Numbered from the stretch's first letter, positions 54,143-63,669 are shown. The stretch is 64,000 bases of DNA from Aquimarina acroporae (GCF_023195925.1 NZ_JALPRE010000009.1:1-64000), one strand, 5' to 3'. Program-made: numbers and translations. The notes: a model not told the origin generated them from the letters alone.

Positions 54143-56863
54143 TTAGAAGAAGAATCGATATATCATAAGGATAAGTAAAACAACTCCAAATCCTAAGAAG
54201 AATATCCATAAATTATTAGATTTAGGGACTAATACTCCAGTATCTCCAATTAATACCAATGATGCCCAATAATGCGGTGATGCTTCCGCATCAGTATTGT
54301 TGTGCAAGTAATCGAGTTTTGCAGTTCGTAAGGCTTCAGATTTGGTTTGTCCTTGGCTTAGATGTTTATAAAAATTAGTAGTGATTGTAGCGGTTGCTTT
54401 GTCATTTGTACTCCATAAGGATGGAATCACTGTGTTGGCACCAGATTTAAAAAAACCTCTGGCTAAACTCATTACACCTTCACCTCGTTTTAACTTTCCT
54501 AATGATGTATTACAAGCGCTAAGTACTACTAATTCTGCGTTATTTTTAATTATATTGAGTTCATCCATAGTTAGTTTGGATTCATGAAATGCAATCCAAG
54601 GAGCAATCGAATCAGATGCATATGCATGCGTTGCCAAGTGTAAAATTTTGTACTCACTGGCTTGTCGCATAAAATTCTTTTTGGTGGCATTTTTTTTAAT
54701 CAATAAGGATCCATCATAAAATGTATTGGCATTATTAATTTCTACTTCACTTTCATATAAATCGGAAAGTTCATTAGAAAAATTTACTGGAGCCACACCT
54801 AGAAACTCTTTTTCCGCTTGTCGAGGAATGGTTGAATTTTCTTGTTGAAAAGATAAAGAATAAGTATGGTTAACCTCAGAATCTTCTATAAGGTACCTTC
54901 CGGTATCCAAATTGGTAACTAACGCTTCGAAGGGAATAAAACCAAGAAAGTGATCTGTAACAATAGTCACTTTTTTATTTTTTATAGGATCACGTATCTC
55001 CGGGGGGAAAAGTATTTTGTATAACTGATTTGCTACTTTTTGATATGAATAAATATCTTCGGCTGTTGTAAATGGAGCTTTTAATTTTTCTCTTAGAGAT
55101 TCAATTTTGTCCAATAATTGTTCATTATTTTTGAGGTTAAAAAGCATTTTTTTGTCATTGGATATATACATTCCATATGCTTCGGGAAGAACTTGAGCAA
55201 CTTTTTCAACCATAATATATTCGATAATTACTTCATCACTTTTAAGCTTTATTTCCGATAAAGGAATTATTTTGGGATTGGAGATCGAAGAAAAATAAGT
55301 TGGGTATTGTGATGAAAGTGAATCTTTAAAAAGCTGTAGGTTATTTTTTTGTCCCAATAAAATTTCAGAAATAGAATCTTTTAGAGTCTCATTTGTTTCA
55401 TAAAGTAATTTTCGAAGCCTAACAATTTCGGTTTCTATTTTAGTTTCTTGTTCAAGAATATTAATGGGAATATCAATTTTGTTCTTAGTAACTTCTTGAG
55501 TTAATAGTAATGCTTTGCTTTTTTCCATAAAATAGAAAGCATCTTTATGGTTTTTCAAATGAATACATGTTTCGATGCCCATAATATAAATTTGCGATGC
55601 CAAACTTCTCCATAATAACTTTGTCTGATTTGAAATGTCATTTTGTAATAATAGATCTATAAGTTCATCCCCTTTATATGTTGTTCGAATGGCTTCATTA
55701 AAATAGATAGATTCTTTTTTCGATTTTCCAAGTTCAATCCATGTTCTTAGTTTTCGTTTAATGAGTTCTAAAAAACTCACTTTATCTGATATTATTTTTA
55801 ATTCATCCTTTTCAGGCAGCCAATAAATATTGCTTATTTTTTTATTGAATAATAAGGAAAATGAATTCGAGAATTTTTCATGTGCCTTAATGTAATTTTT
55901 TGAATATAAGTCTTTTATGCCTAGTCCGAAAAATATATTATGTTTAAATGAAGGATTATGATTAGAGTATTTTAGTGCTTGTTGAAAGTAATATCCTGAC
56001 AAAGTGGTGTCGGTTTCAATATGTGTAAGCCCTAAATTATAATATATTCTTGGAAGTTTTTCTTTAATGTTTAAATCATGGAGTATTTTTAGTGCTTTGG
56101 AATAACATTCAATACATTTGTTTAAATCTTTGGTTTTAACCCCTTCACAATAGAGGTTTCCAAGATTATTATAAATTAAATATGAATTGTAGAGGTTAGA
56201 TTTAGGTTGTTTTTTTAGTAAGCTTTCAGCCTTTTTTAAATGAAGGATAGCTTTTTTTGAACTTTCTTCAGATCTAATGTAACCATAGGTTGAAGCAATA
56301 TATATATTACCGTCTATAAGTCTTCCCTTTTGAATATCACTTTTACTATAATTTTGTAATGATTTTTGTTGATAGTCAATTGAAGTATGATAATCTCCCA
56401 AAATACTGTAGCATTCACCTATAATTGCGTACGCACGACCTCTTAAGAAATCAGTGCCACCCAGACCTAGCATTTTTTTGAAATAAAATATAGCTACACT
56501 ATAGTTTTTAAGTCTTTTGTTATAAATAGCATAGTTAAAATAACTTCTTTTTAAGAGTTCAATATTGTAGGGTTCGGCTTTTTCTCTAGCTTCATAAGCT
56601 ATTTTAATAATATCTATAGCTTTATTCCATTTTTGCTCTTTATGAATCCATTTTCCTAATTGATGTGCATCATGTCCTAACTGGGTAAAATCCTCATTTT
56701 TTTCATATAAACTAAAAAGTTCAAGATATAAATAAAGTTTCTCATAATCAGAACCATTAAGCTGATGAATGGAATCAAGTTTAAACGAAATTTCCTGACC
56801 TCTAATGCAAGAGATCAGGAATAAGAAAGACAAAATTAATATGATATTATGGTTTTTGTTCAA
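54143..56863 (-). CDS. TPR-CHAT domain protein, envelope-anchored
   Basis: The 906-residue protein has a signal peptide with a possible lipobox (LISC, Cys 19). TPR repeats span about 40-480, a coiled segment about 480-520, and a CHAT peptidase domain about 560-875. The caspase-like catalytic pair is in HLATHAYASD and VVLSACNTSLGK. A C-terminal helix (WIFFLGFGVVLLILMIYRF) ends the protein, so it is anchored at both ends or tail-anchored, and the peptidase would face the periplasm. It is 3 bp after the lipoprotein gene and divergent from a sigma/anti-sigma pair. Substrate unknown. Confidence 0.9.
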   Translation of the reverse strand: MNKNHNIILILSFLFLISCIRGQEISFKLDSIHQLNGSDYEKLYLYLELFSLYEKNEDFTQLGHDAHQLGKWIHKEQKWNKAIDIIKIAYEAREKAEPYNIELLKRSYFNYAIYNKRLKNYSVAIFYFKKMLGLGGTDFLRGRAYAIIGECYSILGDYHTSIDYQQKSLQNYSKSDIQKGRLIDGNIYIASTYGYIRSEESSKKAILHLKKAESLLKKQPKSNLYNSYLIYNNLGNLYCEGVKTKDLNKCIECYSKALKILHDLNIKEKLPRIYYNLGLTHIETDTTLSGYYFQQALKYSNHNPSFKHNIFFGLGIKDLYSKNYIKAHEKFSNSFSLLFNKKISNIYWLPEKDELKIISDKVSFLELIKRKLRTWIELGKSKKESIYFNEAIRTTYKGDELIDLLLQNDISNQTKLLWRSLASQIYIMGIETCIHLKNHKDAFYFMEKSKALLLTQEVTKNKIDIPINILEQETKIETEIVRLRKLLYETNETLKDSISEILLGQKNNLQLFKDSLSSQYPTYFSSISNPKIIPLSEIKLKSDEVIIEYIMVEKVAQVLPEAYGMYISNDKKMLFNLKNNEQLLDKIESLREKLKAPFTTAEDIYSYQKVANQLYKILFPPEIRDPIKNKKVTIVTDHFLGFIPFEALVTNLDTGRYLIEDSEVNHTYSLSFQQENSTIPRQAEKEFLGVAPVNFSNELSDLYESEVEINNANTFYDGSLLIKKNATKKNFMRQASEYKILHLATHAYASDSIAPWIAFHESKLTMDELNIIKNNAELVVLSACNTSLGKLKRGEGVMSLARGFFKSGANTVIPSLWSTNDKATATITTNFYKHLSQGQTKSEALRTAKLDYLHNNTDAEASPHYWASLVLIGDTGVLVPKSNNLWIFFLGFGVVLLILMIYRFFF

Positions 56864-56866
56864 ACT

Positions 56867-57436
56867 TTAGTTTTCGTTAAGTAGAAGCCCAACAGATTTT
56901 TTAATTTCGCTACAAGAAAGGTCAGAGGCTAAACCCCATCCTTTGGCCCCATTGCATATTCTTCCGCAAGCAGGATCTTCATCTTCATTATCAGATAAAT
57001 TAGAAGTTTCTGCAGCATGAGTTTTTGAACCTTCAGATTTAAGATTGTCGATAGGAGAACAGGCAAAAATACAATTATCAGTGGGGATTTCATTGCAAGG
57101 GACGTACCATTCATAAACATCGTTACAATATGGGAATGTACTATACATAATAGAGCTGAATTTAAATTTTCTAGCGAATATAGTATAGTCTATATGATCT
57201 TCTATTGTTGAATATTTTGGAAATACTACATAGATTTTGGTAAAGCATGAGGATGTATTCGATGATTCAGGAGATGCTTTAAGTAAACTTTGATTGTCGA
57301 TCAAATCGTCTGCATTAAGAAAGTCATCGGGTATAATATTTTCTGATTTTTCGTTATACACTTCTTCTTTTGTTGAGCAGCTTTGTATTCCAATTGTAAA
57401 GACTGCCACTACCAATAGTAACGTGATTTTTTTCAT
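56867..57436 (-). CDS. Cysteine-rich lipoprotein of CHAT operon
   Basis: The 189-residue protein has lipobox IQSC (Cys 20). An acidic linker is followed by a domain with eight further cysteines (SSCF, FPYCND, VPCNE, DNCIFACS, PACGRICNG, LSCSE), which suggests a disulfide-bonded periplasmic or surface protein. I do not recognise the family. It ends 3 bp before the CHAT gene and is transcribed first, so it is likely a partner, inhibitor or substrate of the CHAT protease. Confidence 0.75.
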   Translation of the reverse strand: MKKITLLLVVAVFTIGIQSCSTKEEVYNEKSENIIPDDFLNADDLIDNQSLLKASPESSNTSSCFTKIYVVFPKYSTIEDHIDYTIFARKFKFSSIMYSTFPYCNDVYEWYVPCNEIPTDNCIFACSPIDNLKSEGSKTHAAETSNLSDNEDEDPACGRICNGAKGWGLASDLSCSEIKKSVGLLLNEN

Positions 57437-57535
57437 TTTTAATTTTTTTTGTTTTCATTATTCATTAGTATATTCCCCAAACCTGACAAATGTTACCATG
57501 TAAAAATAAAAAAATAAAAAGTTAAAGATATTTTA

Positions 57536-58102
57536 ATGTCGATAAACGAAAATGATCAGCTAAAACTGCTTGTTTCTGGAGATAGAAATGTCATACAAGA
57601 TTTGTATCTTAAGGAGTTTCCTAAAATAAAAAGTTTTGTTCTAAATAATAATGGTACTTTGAGTGATGCAGAAGATATCTTTCAGAAAGCGTTATTACAA
57701 TTAATCGCCAGATATCGGGTAAAAACCTTTGTTGTTGAAGGTTCGTTTAGGGCATATTTCTATTCCGCTTGTAGAAATTTATGGCGTAGAGAACTAAATA
57801 AACAAAAATTAATAGTAACAAACGATAAGGTCATAGAACGTAATAAAGCGACCGAGGACATGATCATGGCAACTTTGGAACAAGAAAAATGGGAATTGTT
57901 TCAGGAAAAACTAGCCGAATTATCGGATAATTGTAAACAATTATTACAATTGTTTTTTAAGAAAGTACCTTATAAAAAGATCACAGAAGAACTAGGATAT
58001 AATAGTGATAATGTAGTACGGCAGCGTATTTTTAATTGTAAATCACAGTTAACAAAATTGATTAAAAAAGATAACAGATATAAAAACATGAAAGGATTAT
58101 GA
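57536..58102 (+). CDS. ECF-type sigma-70 family sigma factor
   Basis: The 188-residue protein has a sigma region 2 (about 15-85: DAEDIFQKALLQLI, FRAYFYSACRNLWRRELNK) and a region 4 HTH (about 118-180: LSDNCKQLLQLFFKKVPYKK, YNSDNVVRQRIFNCK). The family normally senses through a membrane partner, and the next gene, overlapping by 4 bp, encodes one. It is divergent from the CHAT operon with 99 bp between, so that operon is its first candidate target. Confidence 0.9.
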   Translation: MSINENDQLKLLVSGDRNVIQDLYLKEFPKIKSFVLNNNGTLSDAEDIFQKALLQLIARYRVKTFVVEGSFRAYFYSACRNLWRRELNKQKLIVTNDKVIERNKATEDMIMATLEQEKWELFQEKLAELSDNCKQLLQLFFKKVPYKKITEELGYNSDNVVRQRIFNCKSQLTKLIKKDNRYKNMKGL

Positions 58103-58896
58103 AGGATTATCCTATAGAAATTGATGATTACCTGAATGGTAAGATGTCAATATTAGAACAGCAAATGTTCGAGGAGAAACTTCGTACAGATGCTATACTC
58201 GCAAAGGAATTTAAATTACAAAAAGAGATGCTGGCTGTTTATGGAGGTAAAGATTGGGTAGAAGGAGATAAAAATATATTAAAGACAGATCGGGCAAAAC
58301 AACTACGGTCGTTTTTTCAAAGTGAAGAAGCTTCAGATTTAAAAGTTACTATACAAGCCGTAGTTACTGGCAATCGAAAGAATGTAAATCATAAAAAGCT
58401 TTGGAGTATTGGCATTGCAGCAACTGTTGTCATACTGTTTATGGTTAGTTTATTTGTTTTTAAAGATAATAGCTATGATGATTTATATGGGACTTATATC
58501 CATTTAGATGAAATCCCTTCTTTAGTAACTAGAGGAAATCGTACTCATAGCTTATTGGAAAAGGCGCAGTTATTGTTTGAAGAAAAAGAATATGATAGGG
58601 CGGTACAGTTTTTTTCAGAATATCACCAAAAAGAAACTACAATTAACCCTCTTAGTTACATTTATAATGGAATTGCATATATCGAACTTGGAAAATTTGA
58701 TAATGCACTAGAGCAGTTTGAGCTTCTTGAACAATCAAAGACATTACAAGCTAAAAAAGCAAATTGGTATAAAGCTTTAGTGTTTTTAAAACAAAAGAAT
58801 AAAGTAGCTCTTAAAAGTATTTTGCAGACTATTATATCCGACAATAGTAATTATAAATATACAGAAGCTAAAGAAATATTAGAAGTTATAGATTAA
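58099..58896 (+). CDS. Membrane TPR protein, anti-sigma-like
   Basis: The 265-residue protein has a cytoplasmic N-terminal domain with the pattern YPIEIDDYLNGKMSILEQQM, followed by FEEKL (typical of small anti-sigma heads). One transmembrane helix (about 95-115: SIGIAATVVILFMVSLFVF) leads into a periplasmic TPR region (about 150-260: AQLLFEEKEYDRAVQFFSEY). No zinc motif is present. It overlaps the sigma gene by 4 bp (ATGA), so it is most likely its regulator. Confidence 0.8.
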   Translation: MKDYPIEIDDYLNGKMSILEQQMFEEKLRTDAILAKEFKLQKEMLAVYGGKDWVEGDKNILKTDRAKQLRSFFQSEEASDLKVTIQAVVTGNRKNVNHKKLWSIGIAATVVILFMVSLFVFKDNSYDDLYGTYIHLDEIPSLVTRGNRTHSLLEKAQLLFEEKEYDRAVQFFSEYHQKETTINPLSYIYNGIAYIELGKFDNALEQFELLEQSKTLQAKKANWYKALVFLKQKNKVALKSILQTIISDNSNYKYTEAKEILEVID

Positions 58897-59000
58897 CTTT
58901 AGGAATTCTTTATTTCTCAAAGCTTTTTTATCTTGCTTACATGTCAATATTAATACTGAACAATCAACTGTTTTTGTAGCTTAAACATTAAGTAATTACC

Positions 59001-59008
59001 TATCTTTG
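59001..59008 (+). promoter_or_regulatory. -7 box before PPIase gene
   Basis: TATCTTTG is a full TAnnTTTG match, 36 bp before the ATG at 59045. The nearest TTTG upstream (58973) is 24 bp away rather than 19. Confidence 0.5.
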
Positions 59009-59044
59009 CACCTCAATAAATATAATGCTTAAAGACAAAACATT

Positions 59045-59977
59045 ATGCAAGACGGATTATACGCAAAATTTAAAACTAATAAAGGGGATATTGTTGTAAA
59101 TCTCGAATATAAAAAAACACCAGGGACAGTAGGTAATTTTGTTGGACTTGCCGAAGGGAATCTGGACAACCAAGCAATTCCTCAAGGAAAACCTTATTAT
59201 AATGGGTTGAAATTTCATAGAGTAATTGCAGATTTTATGATTCAAGGAGGAGATCCACAAGGAACTGGTGCTGGAGGCCCAGGATACCAATTTGACGATG
59301 AAATTCATCCAGACCTTAAACATGATGGACCCGGTGTTTTGTCTATGGCAAATGCAGGTCCAGGTACCAACGGTAGCCAGTTTTTTATTACACATGTTGA
59401 AACTCCTTGGCTAGATGGTAAGCATACTGTTTTTGGTAAAGTAGTAGAAGGACAAGATATCGTAGATGCCGTGGCTCAAGGAGACGAAATCAAAGAGTTG
59501 GAAATTGTTAGAGTAGGAGAAGAAGCAGAAAAGTTTAATGCTGTAGAAACTTTTAGACAATTTAATGGTGCTAAAGCAGAACGTGAAGCTGCTGCAAAAA
59601 AGAAAGCAGAAGAGCTATTGGAAGAGCTGGCTGCAGGTTTTGATAAAACAGATAGTGGTCTCCGTTATAAAATAATTCAAAAAGGAGACGGGGTTAAAGC
59701 AGAGAAAGGAGCAACAGTATCAGTGCATTACAAAGGAAGTTTGCCTGATGGCACGGTATTTGACTCTTCATATAAAAGAAATCAGCCTATTGACTTCCCT
59801 TTAGGGATGGGACAAGTAATTCCAGGATGGGATGAAGGAATTGCATTGTTACAAGTAGGAGATAAAGCTCGTCTAGTTATTCCATCTTATTTGGGATATG
59901 GAGAAAGAGGAGCTGGAGGAGTAATTCCACCAAATGCGACACTTATTTTCGATGTTGAATTGGTGAATGTGAAATAA
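59045..59977 (+). CDS. Cyclophilin-FKBP fusion peptidylprolyl isomerase
   Basis: The 310-residue protein joins a cyclophilin domain (about 8-160: [42 protein letters not shown]) to a C-terminal FKBP domain (about 205-310: [57 protein letters not shown]). Both catalyse cis/trans proline isomerisation, with different active sites. There is no signal peptide, so it is cytoplasmic. Linker 165-200 is a charged helix. The fusion is known in some Bacteroidota; independent activity of both halves is an inference from conserved residues. Confidence 0.95.
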   Translation: MQDGLYAKFKTNKGDIVVNLEYKKTPGTVGNFVGLAEGNLDNQAIPQGKPYYNGLKFHRVIADFMIQGGDPQGTGAGGPGYQFDDEIHPDLKHDGPGVLSMANAGPGTNGSQFFITHVETPWLDGKHTVFGKVVEGQDIVDAVAQGDEIKELEIVRVGEEAEKFNAVETFRQFNGAKAEREAAAKKKAEELLEELAAGFDKTDSGLRYKIIQKGDGVKAEKGATVSVHYKGSLPDGTVFDSSYKRNQPIDFPLGMGQVIPGWDEGIALLQVGDKARLVIPSYLGYGERGAGGVIPPNATLIFDVELVNVK

Positions 59978-60005
59978 TAATAGTAATTCGATTACTTATC
60001 AATAG

Positions 60006-60036
60006 AAAATCCCTAAATTGTTTAGGGATTTTTTTT
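60006..60036 (+). terminator. Terminator after PPIase gene
   Basis: AAAATCCCTAAA (60006-60017) pairs with TTTAGGGATTTT (60021-60032), then a T-run. The rest of the gap up to 60251 is A/T-rich with no gene seen. Confidence 0.82.
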
Positions 60037-60251
60037 GAAATAATTGTAATAAAATTAAGGTTGTTTTAAATGATTGATAGTGAATGAATCATTTGTTGTA
60101 TTGACTTGTAATTTTTACGTGATTAATGTTATTTTTTATGCATTAAATTTCTTTTAACATAAGATTTTTATATTTTGGTAGAAATCATTTTGTTAAAAAA
60201 TTTTTAGCAAAGCTATTAGTTGTAAACAAAACTGCTATAATACCCCTAGAT

Positions 60252-61049
60252 ATGAAGAGAATATTAATATATTCACTGGCTATCTGTAGTTTTTATTTTT
60301 CGTTTGGACAGAGCAAAGAAGACGTTCTGACCAATATCAAAGATCAAATGGAAATTATTGATGGCTACATTGAATTTGAAACTTTTTACCTAGACCCCGA
60401 AGAGTTTCTGGATAAGATGGCTGATCATGGTGCCGAATTAGAAGGTTATTATGAACACGAACGCCTGAAAAAAATTAAAAGAAAGGTAAGTACACGCAGT
60501 GCGAGTATTATGACAGACTTTTATTTCTGGAATGATCAACTTATCTATGTAAATTATAAACAACGTCCGTATTTAAATACTACCAATGAAAGTGGGCAAA
60601 AAGTATTAGATTACTCGCGATCATTTACCAAATACGAATCAAAGCACTATTTTAATAATGGAGATGAAATCGATAAAGAAACCATAGGTTCTCCTTTGTC
60701 AGATGTAAGCCCTGAAACAGATTTTGTAGAATATGCTAACAAAATGAAAGCGTTGTTAGATAATAAATTCTATAACAAAGATACCTACGAAGCGCTGCAA
60801 GGTAAATGGTTATTTGTGCAAAATACTGATGACTACATCATTTTTGAAGGTACTATTAGGTTTAATTTTTACAATGGAAAATTTGCTAATAGATTAAAAA
60901 CAAAGATAGATGAAGGTGTTTTGGTATGCTTTTTTCCAATGGACGATAGAATGTACAGATACAAAATAGAGAATCTTGATGCCAATGTATTAACATTGGT
61001 AGATCTTTTTTCAAACGAAGAGTTTATGTACGCCAAAGTAGAGCAATAA
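60252..61049 (+). CDS. Secreted hypothetical protein
   Basis: The 265-residue protein has a signal peptide (1-19, SFYFSFGQ). The mature protein is charged and mixed alpha/beta, with YEHERLKKIKRKVSTRSASI in the first third and a C-terminal beta region (DYIIFEGTIRFNFYNGKF, YRYKIENLDANVLTLVDL) that resembles lipocalin-like small domains. No named family recognised. It shares one base with the next gene (TAATG), so they are translated together. Confidence 0.7.
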   Translation: MKRILIYSLAICSFYFSFGQSKEDVLTNIKDQMEIIDGYIEFETFYLDPEEFLDKMADHGAELEGYYEHERLKKIKRKVSTRSASIMTDFYFWNDQLIYVNYKQRPYLNTTNESGQKVLDYSRSFTKYESKHYFNNGDEIDKETIGSPLSDVSPETDFVEYANKMKALLDNKFYNKDTYEALQGKWLFVQNTDDYIIFEGTIRFNFYNGKFANRLKTKIDEGVLVCFFPMDDRMYRYKIENLDANVLTLVDLFSNEEFMYAKVEQ

Positions 61050-61570
61050 TGAAGAATCTACAATATCCGATAGGGAAGTTTGATTGTCCAGAAGAAATTA
61101 CTGCTAATCACATAAAAATATGGATATCGGATATTGAAAATTTACCACAAAAAATTTCCGAGTTGGTAAGGAACTTTTCTAATGAACAGTTAGAAACTTC
61201 TTATCGAGATGGAGGTTGGACTGCCAGACAAGTTATACATCATATACACGATAGTCATCATCACGGTTATATTCGCTTTAAATGGGCGATGACCGAAGAT
61301 ACTCCAAAAATTAAAGCTTATAATGAACAGTTGTGGGCAGAGCTATTCGATACAAAATTGGCACCAATTGGGCTCTCTTTAGATATGATAAAGGCATTAC
61401 ATGCCAAATGGGTATATTTTCTAAAAGGTCTTTCGCAACAGGATCTCGATAGAGCTTTTATTCATCCAGAAGGAAATATTACCATTTCACTTGCAGAAGA
61501 TATCGGTATCTACGCATGGCATGGTAATCATCATTTGGAACATTTAAAAATTATCGCACAAAATTCTTAA
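61049..61570 (+). CDS. DinB/YfiT-like (bacillithiol-transferase fold) protein
   Basis: The 173-residue protein has the YfiT/BstA pattern: YPIGKFDCPEEIT at the N-terminus, the metal His triad in WTARQVIHHIHDSHHHG (about 56-72) and AWHGNHHLEHLK at the C-terminus. Relatives bind Zn or Ni and include thiol-S-transferases. Bacillithiol is reported in some Bacteroidota, so the role is plausible but not shown. It overlaps the upstream secreted-protein gene by one base. Confidence 0.88.
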   Translation: MKNLQYPIGKFDCPEEITANHIKIWISDIENLPQKISELVRNFSNEQLETSYRDGGWTARQVIHHIHDSHHHGYIRFKWAMTEDTPKIKAYNEQLWAELFDTKLAPIGLSLDMIKALHAKWVYFLKGLSQQDLDRAFIHPEGNITISLAEDIGIYAWHGNHHLEHLKIIAQNS

Positions 61571-61604
61571 ACAATACAAATATTTCAACGCATTTGTAAT
61601 GGTA

Positions 61605-62159
61605 TTACTTCCATTTAATATTGCAACCAATACTAGGTTTTTGATCTGCAGATACGCTTGCATTACGAAGAACAGCGTCTAATGCCTGTCTTAAATCTCT
61701 TCCGTTAACAGGAATCCCATTTCCAGGTCTTGAATCATCTAGTTGACCGCGATAGATAAGCCTTAATTCTGTATCAAATAAATAAAAGTCAGGTGTACAG
61801 GCGGCATCATATGCTTTGGCTACATCTTGTGTTTCATCATACAGATAAGGAAAGGTGTAATTGTTTTTTTGTGCATTTTTCCACATTTCTTCCGGTCCAT
61901 CCTGAGGATATTTTTCAACATCATTGCTACTAATGGCTATAAAATTAAAGCCCTGAGCACGGTAATCATTGGCTGCTCTTACAATTTCTTCATTAACATG
62001 TATTACAAAAGGGCAATGGTTACAAATGAACATTATAACTGTTCCCTTTTCTCCTTTGAGTTGTTGAAGTGAAAAGTTTTCTTTGGTAACCGTATCGGTT
62101 AGGGTGAAATCTGGAGCGATTGTTCCTAAAGGTAACATGTTAGAAGGTGTGCGTGCCAT
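61605..62159 (-). CDS. Thioredoxin-fold AhpC/TSA-like redoxin
   Basis: 184 residues from the ATG at 62159 (MARTPSNMLPLGTIAPDF). That start is chosen because the longer frame from 62237 adds a non-homologous leader. The redoxin core has MFICNHCPFVIHV (Cys-x-x-Cys, about 46-58), FIAISSNDVEKYPQDGPE, and the cis-Pro site ACTPDFYLFD. CNHCPFV is typical of a thioredoxin-like family that is not a classical peroxidase. No signal peptide. Monocistronic. Confidence 0.86.
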   Translation of the reverse strand: MARTPSNMLPLGTIAPDFTLTDTVTKENFSLQQLKGEKGTVIMFICNHCPFVIHVNEEIVRAANDYRAQGFNFIAISSNDVEKYPQDGPEEMWKNAQKNNYTFPYLYDETQDVAKAYDAACTPDFYLFDTELRLIYRGQLDDSRPGNGIPVNGRDLRQALDAVLRNASVSADQKPSIGCNIKWK

Positions 62160-62327
62160 AATTTTAGTCTTTGAAGTGGTCCAAATTACAATTTTATATA
62201 GTATAAGTCTAAAAATTCTTACCTTAGTTACAATCAAACTAAACTTTATGAAATAGTTTTTTTATAGATGGGAGGTATTTAATAAATTGGCTGTCTTGAA
62301 TCTATTCATTGTATTAAAAATAATTAT

Positions 62328-62792
62328 ATGAAATCACTAGAAACTTGGTTTGAAGAATATGCAGTAAGCCATCAAAACAAAACCAATATTGCAATACATT
62401 TTATTTGTGTTCCGGCGATATTTTTTTCTATAGTAGGGCTTTTAATGAGTATCCCAAGTGGGATTTTAGCCTCAATAATTCCTGGTAATAACCCATTTAT
62501 CGAGAATTGGGCATTTTTGGCATTATTATTAGTGCTGTTTTTTTATATAAGGTTATCGATAAAGATGGCTTTTCAGATTTTACTTTTTTCGACGTTTTGT
62601 ATTATCGCTAATTATTACATCGGTCAATATGCTCCTTTATGGATAGTGTCTGTCGGTATTTTTGTTGCGGCATGGGTAGGTCAGTTTTATGGACATAAAG
62701 TAGAAGGACAAAAGCCTTCTTTCTTAGAAGATCTCCAATATTTGTTGATTGGTCCTGCCTGGGTAATTCAAAAAATGTTTGGAAAAAAATAG
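62328..62792 (+). CDS. Mpo1-like (DUF962) membrane protein
   Basis: The 154-residue protein begins with FEEYAVSHQNKTNIAIHFIC, then PAIFFSIVGLL, and has WVGQFYGHKVEGQKPSFLED late in the sequence. These carry the His residues of the yeast Mpo1 family (iron-dependent 2-hydroxy fatty acid dioxygenase). Four hydrophobic segments are seen. It may oxidise hydroxy fatty acids or sphingolipids, which some flavobacteria make. It is followed after 1 bp by an alpha/beta hydrolase. Confidence 0.9.
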   Translation: MKSLETWFEEYAVSHQNKTNIAIHFICVPAIFFSIVGLLMSIPSGILASIIPGNNPFIENWAFLALLLVLFFYIRLSIKMAFQILLFSTFCIIANYYIGQYAPLWIVSVGIFVAAWVGQFYGHKVEGQKPSFLEDLQYLLIGPAWVIQKMFGKK

Positions 62793-62793
62793 G

Positions 62794-63663
62794 ATGGATT
62801 TATCAGATTGGAAAAACTCTGGTGCTTATTTCGAGTATCAAAAGAAATATCAAATTTTTTATATCAAGTCTGGGCAAGGAGACCCTCTAGTACTAATACA
62901 TGGATTTCCTACTTCTTCTTGGGATTGGTGTAAAATATGGGATACACTTTCTCTGCATTATAAAGTATATGCTTTAGATATGTTAGGGTATGGGTTTTCG
63001 GCTAAGCCTAAGAACTTTACCTATACGATTGCAGCACAGGCAGATTTATGGGAGTATTTCCTTGAACAACAGCAAATCTTCAAGTTTCATATTTTGGCAC
63101 ATGACTATGGAGACACTGTGGTTCAGGAAATGCTGGCAAGATATAAGGAGGATGATACCTACAAATTTAGAATACAATCTGTGACTTTTCTCAATGGGGG
63201 AATGTTTCCGGAAACAAATTTTCCTACCATTACACAAAAATTATTACTTACTCCTTTTGGAAGGCTTCTCAAAAATTTTATGGGAAGAAATACCTTAGCA
63301 AAGAACTTCAAAAAGATTTTTGGTAAAGATACTCAGCCAACAGAGAAAGAGATAGACGAGTTCTGGGAGGTGGTAGATTATAATTCTGGTAAAAACGTGA
63401 TCCCAAAACTTATAAAATATCTTACAGAGCGAGATACTCATAAGATTCGATGGCGCGAGGCTATTCAGTATACCGATATACCAAAACGATTAATAGACGG
63501 GGGTTGTGATCCTATCTCTGGGAAACATATGGCAGATTTTTACCAAAAAATAGTGCCTGATGCAGATGTTATTGTGCTCCCAGAAATTGGCCACTATCCG
63601 CAGGTAGAAGCACCTCACGAAGTGCTAGAACATTATTTTAATTTCAGAAATAAGATAAAATAA
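62794..63663 (+). CDS. Alpha/beta hydrolase (haloalkane-dehalogenase-like)
   Basis: 289 residues from the ATG at 62794, 1 bp after the preceding stop; an ATG at 62779 would overlap it. The oxyanion motif is LVLIHGFPTSSWDW (about 29-42). The nucleophile is in AHDYGDTVVQEM (Asp in place of Ser, as in dehalogenases and epoxide hydrolases), and the His is in EIGHYPQVEAP near the end. A cap domain lies between. The nucleophilic Asp suggests a hydrolase of epoxide or C-halide type rather than an esterase. Confidence 0.87.
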   Translation: MDLSDWKNSGAYFEYQKKYQIFYIKSGQGDPLVLIHGFPTSSWDWCKIWDTLSLHYKVYALDMLGYGFSAKPKNFTYTIAAQADLWEYFLEQQQIFKFHILAHDYGDTVVQEMLARYKEDDTYKFRIQSVTFLNGGMFPETNFPTITQKLLLTPFGRLLKNFMGRNTLAKNFKKIFGKDTQPTEKEIDEFWEVVDYNSGKNVIPKLIKYLTERDTHKIRWREAIQYTDIPKRLIDGGCDPISGKHMADFYQKIVPDADVIVLPEIGHYPQVEAPHEVLEHYFNFRNKIK

Positions 63664-63669
63664 CAGATA

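Noticed and set aside
57294-57503. 69-codon plus-strand frame antisense to the lipoprotein start
   Set aside because: It runs antisense over a good signal peptide and has no start context; it is a shadow.
53173-58896. Calling the CHAT/peptide region a proven defence or cell-death system
   Set aside because: CHAT domains occur in some defence systems, but there is no nuclease, gasdermin or other effector here, and the protein looks periplasmic. The evidence is too thin for a functional claim.
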